A DNA stretch of 64,000 nt from Limnanthes douglasii subsp. nivea (taxonomy: Eukaryota; Streptophyta; Magnoliopsida; Brassicales; Limnanthaceae). The notes beneath the pieces were generated by a model. It was not told the DNA's origin and searched no databases. It saw nothing but the letters and a program-made list of their open reading frames with translations. The number at the start of each line of letters is the position of its first letter. The first letter of the stretch is position 1. The DNA lies in the NCBI GenBank assembly GCA_036936605.1, contig JAUPFV010000004.1:69402352-69466351 (forward strand), in the 5' to 3' direction. Below are positions 20,981-34,582 of the stretch, piece by piece. A program made the position numbers and the translations under genes.

Positions 20981-22873
20981 CATTTGATTTATCTTCAGTT
21001 TCAAATTATATTTTTTATATTAAAAATCGGATATGGCCATGAATAGAGCAACGACCATTTCTATGATAAGAGTTTTAATTATATTATTTTTTATTTAGTC
21101 CGTTGTTAATCAAATAACGTTAGAAATCAAAATGCGCCACTTCAGACACAAAACACAATAAAAAAATCAAAAATAGAAAAAATGGGTAAACAATAATGTC
21201 TATCTCTACGGATGCTAACTTAAGAAAAAACGTTTAAGAATGTGACAATTATCTTTTCTATAACCCTAGAGATCTAGTTATAGTGGATTAAATGGATAAC
21301 ATATAATGGTTGTTCGTGTAATGGATCTAATATTGTAAACCTCGTGAATAATGGACTCATTCTCAAAAAATATTTTATATGATACCAATATCTTTTGGTC
21401 ACTATCACCAAATAAACGTTTCGTTCATCTTATTTTGTCAAATACCCTTAAGGCATCCACTTGATGGGAACCCCAATTCGTTTTAGAGAATCTCTTTTTT
21501 GTCTAAGTGATACAGCCTTAGAATTATATAAGTTGGATTCTCGTGTGTAGTTATTATATTTAGCAACAAAACAATAGCTTTGGCTAAATATAATTGTATG
21601 TAACTTAAAATATTATTATAAATTAACATTCTTATTTTTATATAACAAAATAAGAATTGTTTAGCAACCAACTTTTTTTATTTGTCATAATTTTATTTTA
21701 ATCTTTCTTATTTATAAATTAAATATTTCTAATTGACCAATTAAAATATTAAAATTCTATTTATAAATTTAATATTTGTAATTAATTAATTATAATATTA
21801 AATTTAAATAACGAGAGTTCTCTCGCCAAGTAAATTCAAATTATAAGCTAAAATAGATACTCAAACAAATAATATATATATAATGTTTACAAAAACTAGG
21901 CTTTATAAGAGCAACTATTAAATTCTATATTTATCAAAATTAATAAATCACATAAAATCTAACACATTTCAACAACCAATTTGGTGGGTCACTACTATTG
22001 AGATTGGTGTCTTTAAAAACAGCGTTAATGAATTTTTTTTATTCGATTTTTTGAATTGTTTATCTTGTTCACTATCCTTTAATTGCATAACTTCTCTATT
22101 TTTTGACGAAGAAGATATAGTAAATTGAGAATTATTTGACTGAGAAAAAAATCTACCAAGACTAGGAATAACATTACCCGGTTTTAAACTAATCTTAATA
22201 TTTGTTGAAACATTCGGATACGAATCAGATAAAGAAGTATCGGGAGCACTTTTGTTTTTGTGATATAAATCAGAAATAAAGTACTAAAGAAAATACGAAA
22301 TTCACGAGTCGTGAATGAGGAGATAAGAAGATCATATAAAATAAAATCACAAATGATGCAACCTATGTATATAGAAAATGAAAAAGGAATATTCATATTA
22401 ATCATGTATAATTTTTAAAAATAACTGCATCAAAATGATTATGTCAAATTAAATAATTATATATAAGTCAATAATAAAATATACTACATAGTAATGTATA
22501 TACATGCACAAATGACAAAGTTACAAGAAATTTATCTTCAAATTCAGGTAACGAAGAGAGAAATATAATAAAGAATAACCGAAACCAACCAATAAATTGA
22601 GTCATGAATGAGTTTTAGAAAGATTTGCAATGTTCATCAAAAAATTAATTGTTTGCTCGCCAAAAGAGGTGGAATTTAGTTTTCAACAAAACTTCATCAA
22701 AAGTGGAAGGATTTTTCTTGCTAGAAGGAGGGAACTTGTCAAAAGTAGTATGATTTTATTCTTCATAGCATGGATTGCATCATAAACTGAAGCATTCTTA
22801 TTGTTAGGTCAAAGTATTCGCCAGAGGTGGTGATATTTTTATTACTAGTAACAACGGTTGTATTAGGGTAGAA
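20981..22873. other. Unit B right part, AT-rich spacer
   Basis: The same content as A 5500-7489, with the AT run short (21872-21882). The coding-like minus-strand segment at 21969-22283 is listed separately. Nothing else is supported. Confidence 0.5.
21969..22283 (-). pseudogene. Minus-strand coding-like segment (unit B)
   Basis: A 105-codon open stretch without a start codon, Ser/Asn- and Lys-rich. It is the longer, 8-T version of A 6642-6899. The family is not recognised. Confidence 0.3.
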
Positions 22874-22882
22874 GTATTTTTC

Positions 22883-23122
22883 TTATTGGGAGCAGAGAAC
22901 TCGTGAGAAATAGAAAGACATTTCTTCTTGAAAACTGGCACCACGTCGAATCTTTTTGAGTCTTCGTATCTTTTCCTTGAGAGATTCTTCTAGTTGTGCA
23001 GTTTTCCTTTGAGAAGTGTTAAGATTGTCATTATTATGAAAAGGATTAATAACACGGTCATGTTTTATTTTTTCGCAGATAAAGTTGTTGAGAGTATCAT
23101 CAAAATCAACATCTTGGAGAGA
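22883..23122 (-). pseudogene. Decayed minus-strand coding-like segment (unit C)
   Basis: The counterpart of 10-249, also open for 80 codons between the same stops. Confidence 0.35.
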
Positions 23123-26100
23123 TTATTATGCATTATGGTCACGTTTATTTTTCCGACAAACAATCTTGTTAGGAGAAGCATCATCAATACTTGTTTATGT
23201 TTTCTTAGAACATTCAATCTGAAACCGAATTCGTTTTTGTTACACATTCGTTGAAGAAGAATACCTTGAACATATTAAGTAGTAGTTTCTTCTCCGGCTG
23301 TAGTAGGAGTAACATTTCCATCATAAGTTATGGTCAGTTATCGAACAGATAAAACCAAGTAACGAGAAATTTTGTACTATAAAATGGAGGGATACGTAAG
23401 ATACCAAACCGAGTAAGAAACAAATAATAGGTTTAGGTTTGATAGATGATTTATGTCAAAACCTTCATAAATATTTCTAAACAACTTCTAATAACTAGTA
23501 GAATATACAAAAGAGTGAAATACAAAAGAGAAACGTGAGTAAGCATGCAACAAAAAAAGAAGTTAAAATGTAATTAGAAAATCTTATATTATGTGTGTTC
23601 ATCCAGCTTCATTCGATTTGACCATACTCTTGTTCAGTTAAATATTATGTTTTCTCGGTTACAAAAATTAAGGTGGTTTTGCAATGGCGGTTTTCCGACG
23701 AATGGGTTTTTCGAGTTTCTAAATATTAATATTTGTGAGGAAATTTAGAAACTATATAGATATTCTCGGAATTTTTGAGCTAAGCATTATACGATGAGTA
23801 TTGTGCAGTATCCATTAGTAGTTAGATGGGTAGGAAATATGCAAACATTTAACAAATCTTGGATGAATCTAGAAAGAGGTAATCAAAGACCCAATGATAT
23901 ACGGAAATAAAGAAACAGGCTTCTTCTTTTCTGTTTTGATAGATTAATTCATCAGTTTAGAAACACGAGTAATATATCATCAGGAAACCCTTATTCATTT
24001 TCAACGAGTTGATGTTCGTCTTCAGTCATATTCTTCAAGGTTCTAAATAATTTACCAAAAAGTTAGTTTATAAATTATTTTTCCAAAATCTACACGAGAA
24101 GGTTTGTTCATTACTTGTTTGGAAGGTCTTTTTCTTTTAAGAACCATTTATGGATAAAAAGAAGAAACTTTATCGGTAGGGTTTTCAAACTAATTAAGTC
24201 TCTATTTTTTTTAACAAAAGATCATGAAAACAAAATTTTAGGCCCAACAAGGGGTTCATGAGAAGAGGAATTAATGTTAATACTACAATTCAAATGGTGA
24301 AGTGTGAAGTAAGAATTTCTATTACGAAATTAGGGATTTACCAACAAATCAATAATATTTATTATATTATAACCATATTTTATTAGAAATCAGAACATGC
24401 ATGAAAAAGATAAAGAGAGGAATCGATGTAGAAAATACCTACCGAAAGGATTCGAATACGAAGATGGATTTTTCGATATAATTATGGATTTACTTGCATA
24501 AAATCTGAGTCGTTTGATAAAAGTAGGATCAATGGTAAAATAGAGTTCATATATTTAAAAATAATAAAACGATTTAATTTTCTAAATAGTGAAATGATTT
24601 TTAAATGCTTCTGAATTCATAAGTGGTTAATATTATAATTAATTACACATATAAGTGATTTAGTAAAATTTTGTGAATGCCATAACTTTTAAATAAAATT
24701 AACTCTTAATGTTACCTTCTTTACTTATTTAGTAGTGTTTGAAAATTGTTTTAGAAAATTAAATCATGGACTAGAGGAGTCGTTATAATCTTATATTCTA
24801 TAGATGGTATATATTTTTTATAATGACGATGTAAATATATAACTAAAATAACAAAAATATAACATGCATTTCATAAGAGAAAAACGAAAAACGAAAGACA
24901 GGGTCGAATATATACGAGATGATGATCACAAAAATACAAGATGCGGGTTGCGAAATAAAACACAAGTCCAAATTCATAAGGTGAAGAGAGAGTGAGCTAA
25001 AATGGAAAAAGAGAAGTGGAAAAGTATGATTAGGATTGTATGACAAAAATATTTTTGTACCAAAAATTCTGAAGAATGGATAACAAAAACAAAAAAGACA
25101 ACTAAGAAGAAGGAGAATGATTAGGAGGAAATTATCGTTAAAACTATATTGTGGATATATTTGTAATTTTAAGAATGTATGATATTTAAATAACAATATA
25201 AAATTTTATGAGATTGCGTTAGAAATTATTCAGTTGGAAAATGGAATTAAAAATCATTAGCTATTGATATTTCTGCTTAAAGAATAATCCTATTAAATAT
25301 AAAAAAAATGGAAAACAATTCTCAACCCAATATTAAAGCATTCAAAATAAATTTTAATGATTTTTAGAGTAACATTAAAATATGAAACTGTTTTTTTTTT
25401 ACTTGGTTTTATATTTGTGTCCAATACATTATTCAGAGTTCCTAAAAATTGACATCCAATTTTTAAATAAGGTGTCATAAATAACCTCCTGCCAATTTTT
25501 AAATAAGGTGTCATCATGTTCACCAAAGGGATCAAATTTTCTGTTATTACGACTTTATAGATACTTAATTCAACTCATGGTGAATATAGCCCTATTCTTT
25601 GATGGTATCAGACTTTATGTGGCTTCCCAATTGCTTTTAATACATCAAAAATTGCTTCCCCATTGTACATATATTCAAGTAAGTTTGCTAGAGAAATCCA
25701 CATGAGTTATGGAAGATTCATACTTAAGGTTAAAGTGAGGGTTTCATTTTAAAACTTCATATGCGGAAATGCTTCGGGTCGCAAAGGGAAGGATTACAAT
25801 CACATATGGACCCACATTTCATTAGAACTTGTGGACTTATCATAATTTGGCTATTAACGAATGTTTTGAGTTGGACTAAAATCTTGTCATGTCTTGTGTT
25901 GTATAGCAAATTGACATGTTGCTTCCTTTCTTGATACGAGCATTGATGTCAAGTGATTCTTTTAGTTTTCCAATAGTCGCTTCTGCATAGGTTTGGGTAT
26001 TTGAAATAGATTATTGGTTTTTATTTTTTTGTAAATAAAGGTTTATTGAAAACGTTATATGGGCCTAAGATTGAGTATTTGATTAGTAAAATACTGTGAT

Positions 26101-26853
26101 TTTGTGACAAAACTAGCATTTAATAAGAAGCTGTGATTTTGTGATAAAACTTACATTTTGTGGTTAATTGATCAGAAACTTAATTTGACAGAGGAGGAAA
26201 GTCCTCAACATTCAATAAATCCGAAGTGTTTTCGGAAATAATTTTGGATCTCGTGAAGATAATTTGAAAGGAGGGTGATGGGCGGGTTTTCCTTTGTCGT
26301 GGGAGCTCGTCTCCTGCATTCTTAATAATGTGAATAAAGAAATGGCGGTGGTCGGCGCATAAAAAATTAAGAAAAAAATAAAGACTTCCATTCGGTTAGG
26401 TGTTCTACCGAATTAGTAGCTTTTCAAAGATATATTTTTTTCCAAAACATATTATTCATAACATCTCACAAAAGCATTTATCTTTTTAAATATTTTAAAC
26501 ATTTAAAAACTATATTAATAGATTAGATGTTTTAAAGAAAATGCCTCAAAACAAATTGATATAATATTTAAAAAATGGTTGAAACCTCCTAAAAAACTAT
26601 CTAATTTAAAAAGTCAATGAATTTGTAATATATATATATATATATATATGAACCGAAAAAAATCCAAAATTAAAAACAAAATTTTCAAACTTGAACTATT
26701 TATAAAAAACTTTAAAAGAAATATTCTAAAAAAAATCTATCCAATTTGCATTAACAAAATGATCCAACAAATATATAGGTTATTTTTTTTGGTTCGATAA
26801 TAAATGTAATTATACATAAAGAGGACGTTAATCAAGACATTTGTGAAAGGTAG
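23123..26853. other. Unit C upstream AT-rich region
   Basis: Counterpart of A 250-3978. No supported gene. It holds microsatellite locus 1 (26628-26649) and the empty MULE site. Confidence 0.5.
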
Positions 26854-26926
26854 TTGATTTACATATATGTGCACAAAACAAATTGGTGTCTTTTGGAAAA
26901 CATCACACCCTTACAATTGGTGCGTA

Positions 26927-26945
26927 AAACCCTAATGTATATATA
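26927..26945 (+). promoter_or_regulatory. Telo-box and TATA promoter, unit C
   Basis: AAACCCTAA followed by TATATATA, 80 bp before ATG 27025. Confidence 0.6.
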
Positions 26946-27024
26946 CCGTTGGAGAGCACACATTTTGCATATCCAAGTAAAAAGAAAAGTGTTTCTCATC
27001 AGTGCATTTGTCAATTACATCCAA

Positions 27025-28178
27025 ATGAATTCCTCTGTAACAATTTGTTCTGTCCCTTCTCTTTATGAAAAAAATTATACTGTTTCAAAAGAATATTTTG
27101 AAGTTTTTTATGAAGTGGACATCATCCTTTTCACTAGATTCGTGTTGTACTTAGGGCGTGACATGGCAGAGTCAATCCAGGTGATGGGATTCCTCCTATT
27201 TCTGGAACACGAGGATAAGACACGGAACTTGGTGGCTGACTTGTGCGAAGATGACGATGAAACAATCAGCGCCCTAGCAGAGGAAGTGTCCTTATGTCTT
27301 AGATGCATCAAGAGTGAAGAGTGGCCTTTCATTGAAGGGCACGACGAGGGTATGATCCCTATTATTCAAAGTAGACTAAGGAACAAAAACCTTGATCTCA
27401 AATTCTTTCATTATCACCGAGTGGAGATCGTAGACACGGTTATGAAGAATGTGAACAACATTTGCTTGAGAGCATTTGCCGATGTCATTGCCAATATTAC
27501 ACAAAATCATTGTGGCCAAGTCATTAACCCACCTAATATTCACCCATCCTCCCCTGAAAATGAGATGTTTAATGGCATAAGTATCAGCCAATATGGATAT
27601 AACCATCCGGACATTATGCAGTCAGAAATATGTGCCCTTCGGGAGAGGGATATTCTGGAGAGTCAAAGGAACAAATCACAAGCGGGAGAAACCTTTGAAC
27701 CTGCAAATGATAGAACAATGTTTCTCACTTTCTCAAAAGGGTATCCTCTTTCACACATACAAGTCAGAGAATTTTTTACAAGGTCAGTATATCCCACATA
27801 ATTTTGTAAAGTTCTTTAAAGGCCTGTCAATCAAAACATAATTCGTATAACAAAATTTTGAAAAAAGAAACTGTTACTTATTAATGAAGTTAATTTCCAG
27901 TAAAAATGCATTTGTAGGTCAGTACATACATATAATCTGTCTCTGTGCTTTGCTCCTTCTGAAACTTTTTATACTAATGTTTAAAATACTGCTATAACAG
28001 GAAATTTGGGGATTGCATAGAAACTATTCATATGCAAAGAGTAGACGTACGTGAGCAGTCGCTGTATGCACGTGTTGTGCTCCGAACTGCTCCAATGCTC
28101 CAAGCAGTGCTTGGCGGAGTCGCCAAGGCCAAGTTCACTATTAATGGCAAGCATGTTCGGGCTCGCAAATATGTCTAA
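27025..28178 (+). CDS. RRM-like plant protein, unit C
   Basis: Exons 27025-27782 and 28001-28178, 311 residues, intact. The protein is the same as in A apart from a position or two. The intron is the shorter form without the 8-bp insertion. Domain layout is as in A: helical N-terminal two thirds and an RRM-like domain at 231-311. Confidence 0.75.
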
Positions 28179-29346
28179 ACCTATCCGATAGTGTTGGAGG
28201 ATTAATACATCATTCCGCCTTTGGTTCAAAGTGCAACAAATGAGTTTATTTTTTGTCCGTGTTTTAATTTTCTTTCAGTGTAGGGTTCTTTTTCTTCATT
28301 TATAAAAAATAAAATTTTGATGAAGATTTTGGTTTTAAAACAAAGTGTATGAGTATTGGTTGGAGATGGGTATTTTCTACCGTCCAAATACCTAATATAA
28401 TAGGTTTTATTTTTCATAACTTTCTTGGACTCCGTTTCCATATGTAGCATTTGATTTATCTTCGGTTTCAAATTATATTTTTTTATATTAAAAATCGGAT
28501 ATGGCCATGAATAGAGCAACGACCATTTCTATGATAAAAGTTTTAATTATATTATTTTTTATTTAGTCCGTTGTTAATCAAATAACGTTAGAAATCAAAA
28601 TGCGCCACTTCAGACACAAAACACAATAAAAAAATCAAAAATAGAAAAAATGGGTAAACAATAATGTCTATCTCTGCGGATGCTAACTTAAGAAAAAACG
28701 TTTCACTGTGATAAAAGAATGTGACAATTATCTTTTCTATAACCCTAGAGATCTAGTTATAGTGGATTAAATGGATAACATATAATGGTTGTTCGTGTAA
28801 TGGATCTAATATTGTAAACCTCGTGAATAATGGACTCATTCTCAAAAAATATTTTATATGATACCAATATCTTTTGGTCACTATCACCAAATAAACGTTT
28901 CGTTCATCTTATTTTGTCAAATACCCTTAAGGCATCCACTTGATGGGAACCCCAATTCGTTTTAGAGAATCTCGTTTTTGTCTAAGTGATACAGCCTTAG
29001 AATTATATAAGTTGGATTCTCGTGTGTAGTTATTATATTTAGCAACAAAACAATAGCTTTGGCTAAATATAATTGTATGTAACTTAAATTATTATTATAA
29101 ATTAACATTCTTATTTTTATATAACAAAATAAGAATTGTTTAGCAACCAACTTTTTTTATTTGTCATAATTTTATTTTAATTTTTCTTATTTATAAATTA
29201 AATATTTCTAATTGACCAATTAAAATATTAAAATTCTATTTATAAATTTAATATTTGTAATTAATTAATTATAATATTAAATTTAAATAACAAGAGTTCT
29301 CTCGCCAAGTAAATTCAAATTATAAGCTAAAATAGATACTCAAACA

Positions 29347-29413
<67 letters not shown>

Positions 29414-29527
29414 GTTTACAAAAACTAGGATATATAAGAACAACTATTAAATTCTATATTTATCAAAATTAATAAATCACATAAAATCTAACACATTTCA
29501 ACAACCAATTTGGTGGGTCACTACTAT
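28179..29527. other. Unit C gene 3' flank and spacer
   Basis: AT-rich. Contains the 61-bp AT run at 29351-29411. No gene is seen. Confidence 0.5.
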
Positions 29528-29812
29528 TCAGATTGGTGTCTTTAAAAACAGCGTTAATGAATTTTTTTTATTCGATTTTTTGAATTGTTTATCTTGTTCA
29601 CTATCCTTTAATTGCATAACTTCTCTATTTTTTGACGAAGAAGATATAGTAAATTGAGAATTATTTGACTGAGAAAAAAATCTACCAAGACTAGGAATAA
29701 CATTACCCGGTTTTAAACTAATCTTAATATTTGTTGAAACATTCGGATACGAATCAGATAAAGAAGTATCGGGAGCACTTTTGTTTTTGTGATATAAATC
29801 AGAAATAAAGTA
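29528..29812 (-). pseudogene. Minus-strand coding-like segment (unit C)
   Basis: The 8-T version, stopped 10 codons earlier than in B, D and E by a single base change (TCAGATTGG against TGAGATTGG at 29528). Confidence 0.3.
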
Positions 29813-30411
29813 CTAAAGAAAATACGAAATTCACGAGTCGTGAATGAGGAGATAAGAAGATCATATAAAATAAAATCACAAATGATGCAACCTATGTATA
29901 TAGAAAATGAAAAAGTAATATTCATATTAATCATGTATAATTTTTAAAAATAACTGCATCAAAATGATTATGTCAAATTAAATAATTATATATAAGTCAA
30001 TAATAAAATATACTACATAGTAATGTATATACATGCACAAATGACAAAGTTACAAGAAATTTATCTTCAAATTCAGGTAACGAAGAGAGAAATATAATAA
30101 AGAATAACCGAAACCAACCAATAAATTGAGTCATGAATGAGTTTTAGAAAGATTTGCAATGTTCATCAAAAAATTAATTGTTTGCTCGCCAAAAGAGGTG
30201 GAATTTAGTTTTCAACAAAACTTCATCAAAAGTGGAAGGATTTTTCTTGCTAGAAGGAGGGAACTTGTCAAAAGTAGTATGATTTTATTCTTCATAACAT
30301 GGATTGCATCATAAACTGAAGCATTCTTATTGTTAGGTCAAAGTATTCGCCAGAGGTGGTGATATTTTTATTACTAGTAACAACGGTTGTATTAGGGTAG
30401 AAGTATTTTTC

Positions 30412-30651
30412 TTATTGGGAGCAGAGAACTCGTGAGAAATAGAAAGACATTTCTTCTTGAAAACTGGCACCACGTCGAATCTTTTTGAGTCTTCGTATCT
30501 TTTCCTTGAGAGATTCTTCTAGTTGTGCAGTTTTCCTTTGAGAAGTGTTAAGATTGTCATTATTATGAAAAGGATTAATAACACGGTCATGTTTTATTTT
30601 TTCGCAGATAAAGTTGTTGAGAGTATCATCAAAATCAACATCTTGGAGAGA
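30412..30651 (-). pseudogene. Decayed minus-strand coding-like segment (unit D)
   Basis: The counterpart of 10-249. With the frames on the far side of the C/D junction it shows that the decayed gene spans the unit boundary chosen here. Confidence 0.35.
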
Positions 30652-33600
30652 TTATTATGCATTATGGTCACGTTTATTTTTCCGACAAACAATCTTGTTA
30701 GGAGAAGCATCATCAATACTTGTTTATGTTTTCTTAGAACATTCAATCTGAAACCGAATTCGTTTTTGTTACACATTCGTTGAAGAAGAATACCTTGAAC
30801 ATATTAAGTAGTAGTTTCTTCTCCGGCTGTAGTAGGAGTAACATTTCCATCATAAGTTATGGTCAGTTATCGAACAGATAAAACCAAGTAACGAGAAATT
30901 TTGTACTATAAAATGGAGGGATACGTAAGATACCAAACCGAGTAAGAAACAAATAATAGGTTTAGGTTTGATAGATGATTTATGTCAAAACCTTCATAAA
31001 TATTTCTAAACAACTTCTAATAACTAGTAGAATATACAAAAGAGTGAAATACAAAAGAGAAACGTGAGTAAGCATGCAACAAAAAAAGAAGTTAAAATGT
31101 AATTAGAAAATCTTATATTATGTGTGTTCATCCAGCTTCATTCGATTTGACCATACTCTTGTTCAGTTAAATATTATGTTTTCTCGGTTACAAAAATTAA
31201 GGTGGTTTTGCAATGGCGGTTTTCCGACGAATGGGTTTTTCGAGTTTCTAAATATTAATATTTGTGAGGAAATTTAGAAACTATATAGATATTCTCGGAA
31301 TTTTTGAGCTAAGCATTATACGATGAGTATTGTGCAGTATCCATTAGTAGTTAGATGGGTAGGAAATATGCAAACATTTAACAAATCTTGGATGAATCTA
31401 GAAAGAGGTAATCAAAGACCCAATGATATACGGAAATAAAGAAACAGGCTTCTTCTTTTCTGTTTTGATAGATTAATTCATCAGTTTAGAAACACGAGTA
31501 ATATATCATCAGGAAACCCTTATTCATTTTCAACGAGTTGATGTTCGTCTTCAGTCATATTCTTCAAGGTTCTAAATAATTTACCAAAAAGTTAGTTTAT
31601 AAATTATTTTTCCAAAATCTACACGAGAAGGTTTGTTCATTACTTGTTTGGAAGGTCTTTTTCTTTTAAGAACCATTTATGGATAAAAAGAAGAAACTTT
31701 ATCGGTAGGGTTTTCAAACTAATTAAGTCTCTATTTTTTTTAACAAAAGATCATGAAAACAAAATTTTAGGCCCAACAAGGGGTTCATGAGAAGAGGAAT
31801 TAATGTTAATACTACAATTCAAATGGTGAAGTGTGAAGTAAGAATTTCTATTACGAAATTAGGGATTTACCAACAAATCAATAATATTTATTATATTATA
31901 ACCATATTTTATTAGAAATCAGAACATGCATGAAAAAGATAAAGAGAGGAATCGATGTAGAAAATACCTACCGAAAGGATTCGAATACGAAGATGGATTT
32001 TTCGATATAATTATGGATTTACTTGCATAAAATCTGAGTCGTTTGATAAAAGTAGGATCAATGGTAAAATAGAGTTCATATATTTAAAAATAATAAAACG
32101 ATTTAATTTTCTAAATAGTGAAATGATTTTTAAATGCTTCTGAATTCATAAGTGGTTAATATTATAATTAATTACACATATAAGTGATTTAGTAAAATTT
32201 TGTGAATGCCATAACTTTTAAATAAAATTAACTCTTAATGTTACCTTCTTTACTTATTTAGTAGTGTTTGAAAATTGTTTTAGAAAATTAAATCATGGAC
32301 TAGAGGAGTCGTTATAATCTTATATTCTATAGATGGTATATATTTTTTATAATGACGATGTAAATATATAACTAAAATAACAAAAATATAACATGCATTT
32401 CATAAGAGAAAAACGAAAAACGAAAGACAGGGTCGAATATATACGAGATGATGATCACAAAAATACAAGATGCGGGTTGCGAAATAAAACACAAGTCCAA
32501 ATTCATAAGGTGAAGAGAGAGTGAGCTAAAATGGAAAAAGAGAAGTGGAAAAGTATGATTAGGATTGTATGACAAAAATATTTTTGTACCAAAAATTCTG
32601 AAGAATGGATAACAAAAACAAAAAAGACAACTAAGAAGAAGGAGAATGATTAGGAGGAAATTATCGTTAAAACTATATTGTGGATATATTTGTAATTTTA
32701 AGAATGTATGATATTTAAATAACAATATAAAATTTTATGAGATTGCGTTAGAAATTATTCAGTTGGAAAATGGAATTAAAAATCATTAGCTATTGATATT
32801 TCTGTTTAAAGAATAATCCTATTAAATATAAAAAAAATGGAAAACAATTCTCAACCCAATATTAAAGCATTCAAAATAAATTTTAATGATTTTTAGAGTA
32901 ACATTAAAATATGAAACTGTTTTTTTTTTTACTTGGTTTTATATTTGTGTCCAATACATTATTCAGAGTTCCTAAAATTTGACATCCAATTTTTAAATAA
33001 GGTGTCATAAATAACCTCCTGCCAATTTTTAAATAAGGTGTCATCATGTTCACCAAAGGGATCAAATTTTCTGTTATTACGACTTTATAGATACTTAATT
33101 CAACTCATGGTGAATATAGCCCTATTCTTTGATGGTATCAGACTTTATGTGGCTTCCCAATTGCTTTTAATACATCCAAAATTGCTTCCCCATTGTACAT
33201 ATATTCAAGTAAGTTTGCTAGAGAAATCCACATGAGTTATGGAAGATTCATACTTAAGGTTAAAGTGAGGGTTTCATTTTAAAACTTCATATGCGGAAAT
33301 GCTTCGGGTCGCAAAGGGAAGGATTACAATCACATATGGACCCACATTTCATTAGAACTTGTGGACTTATCATAATTTGGCTATTAACGAATGTTTTGAG
33401 TTGGACTAAAATCTTGTCATGTCTTGTGTTGTATAGCAAATTGACATGTTGCTTCCTTTCTTGATACGAGCATTGATGTCAAGTGATTCTTTTAGTTTTC
33501 CAATAGTCGCTTCTGCATAGGTTTGGGTATTTGAAATAGATTATTGGTTTTTATTTTTTTGTAAATAAAGGTTTATTGAAAACGTTATATGGGCCTAAGA

Positions 33601-34155
33601 TTGAGTATTTGATTAGTAAAATACTGTGATTTTGTGACAAAACTAGCATTTAATAAGAAGCTGTGATTTTGTGATAAAACTTACATTTTGTGGTTAATTG
33701 ATCAGAAACTTAATTTGACAGAGGAGGAAAGTCCTCAACATTCAATAAATCCGAAGTGTTTTCGGAAATAATTTTGGATCTCGTGAAGATAATTTGAAAG
33801 GAGGGTGATGGGCGGGTTTTCCTTTGTCGTGGGAGCTCGTCTCCTGCATTCTTAATAATGTGAATAAAGAAATGGTGGTGGTCGGCGCATAAAAAATTAA
33901 GAAAAAAATAAAGACTTCCATTCGGTTAGGTGTTCTACCGAATTAGTAGCTTTTCAAAGATATATTTTTTTCCAAAACATATTATTCATAACATCTCACA
34001 AAAGCATTTATCTTTTTAAATATTTTAAACATTTAAAAACTATATTAATAGATTAGATGTTTTAAAGAAAATACCTCAAAACAAATTGATATAATATTTA
34101 AAAAATGGTTGAAACCTCCTAAAAAACTATCTAATTTAAAAAGTCAATGAATTTG

Positions 34156-34210
<55 letters not shown>

Positions 34211-34411
34211 CCGAAAAAAATCCAAAATTAAAAACAAAATTTTCAAACTTGAACTATTTATAAAAAACTTTAAAAGAAATATTCTAAAAAAAATCTATCC
34301 AATTTGCATTAACAAAATGATCCAACAAATATATAGGTTATTTTTTTTGGTTCGATAATAAATGTAATTATACATAAAGAGGACGTTAATCAAGACATTT
34401 GTGAAAGGTAG
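30652..34411. other. Unit D upstream AT-rich region
   Basis: Counterpart of A 250-3978. No supported gene. It holds the 50-bp AT run at 34158-34207. Confidence 0.5.
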
Positions 34412-34484
34412 TTGATTTACATATATGTGCACAAAACAAATTGGTGTCTTTTCGAAAACATCACACCCTTACAATTGGTGCGTA

Positions 34485-34503
34485 AAACCCTAATGTATAT
34501 ATA
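34485..34503 (+). promoter_or_regulatory. Telo-box and TATA promoter, unit D
   Basis: Intact AAACCCTAA and TATATATA, 80 bp before ATG 34583. Confidence 0.6.
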
Positions 34504-34582
34504 CCGTTGGAGAGCACACATTTTGCATTTCCAAGTAAAAAGAAAAGTGTTTCTCATCAGTGCATTTGTCAATTACATCCAA

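Larger units (their letters stand above)
7490..22873 (+). repeat. Tandem unit B, twice deleted and carrying MULE copy E1
   Basis: This unit has the MULE E1 inserted at 8266 and has lost three blocks relative to A. About 2.9 kb equivalent to A 136-3055 is missing at 7624/7625. The end of the MULE plus about 200 bp of flank is missing at 20505. About 1.2 kb equivalent to A 4241-5450 is missing at 20858. Each junction has a 3-6 bp microhomology. Without the MULE the residue is only about 3.1 kb. Confidence 0.93.
22874..30402 (+). repeat. Tandem unit C, complete
   Basis: A complete 7529-bp unit without a MULE, with an intact RRM-like gene at 27025-28178. It is very close to D and E. It shares GATTAG (rather than GATGAG) near 26081 with D, but lacks the 8-bp intron insertion of D and E. 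Confidence 0.95.
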
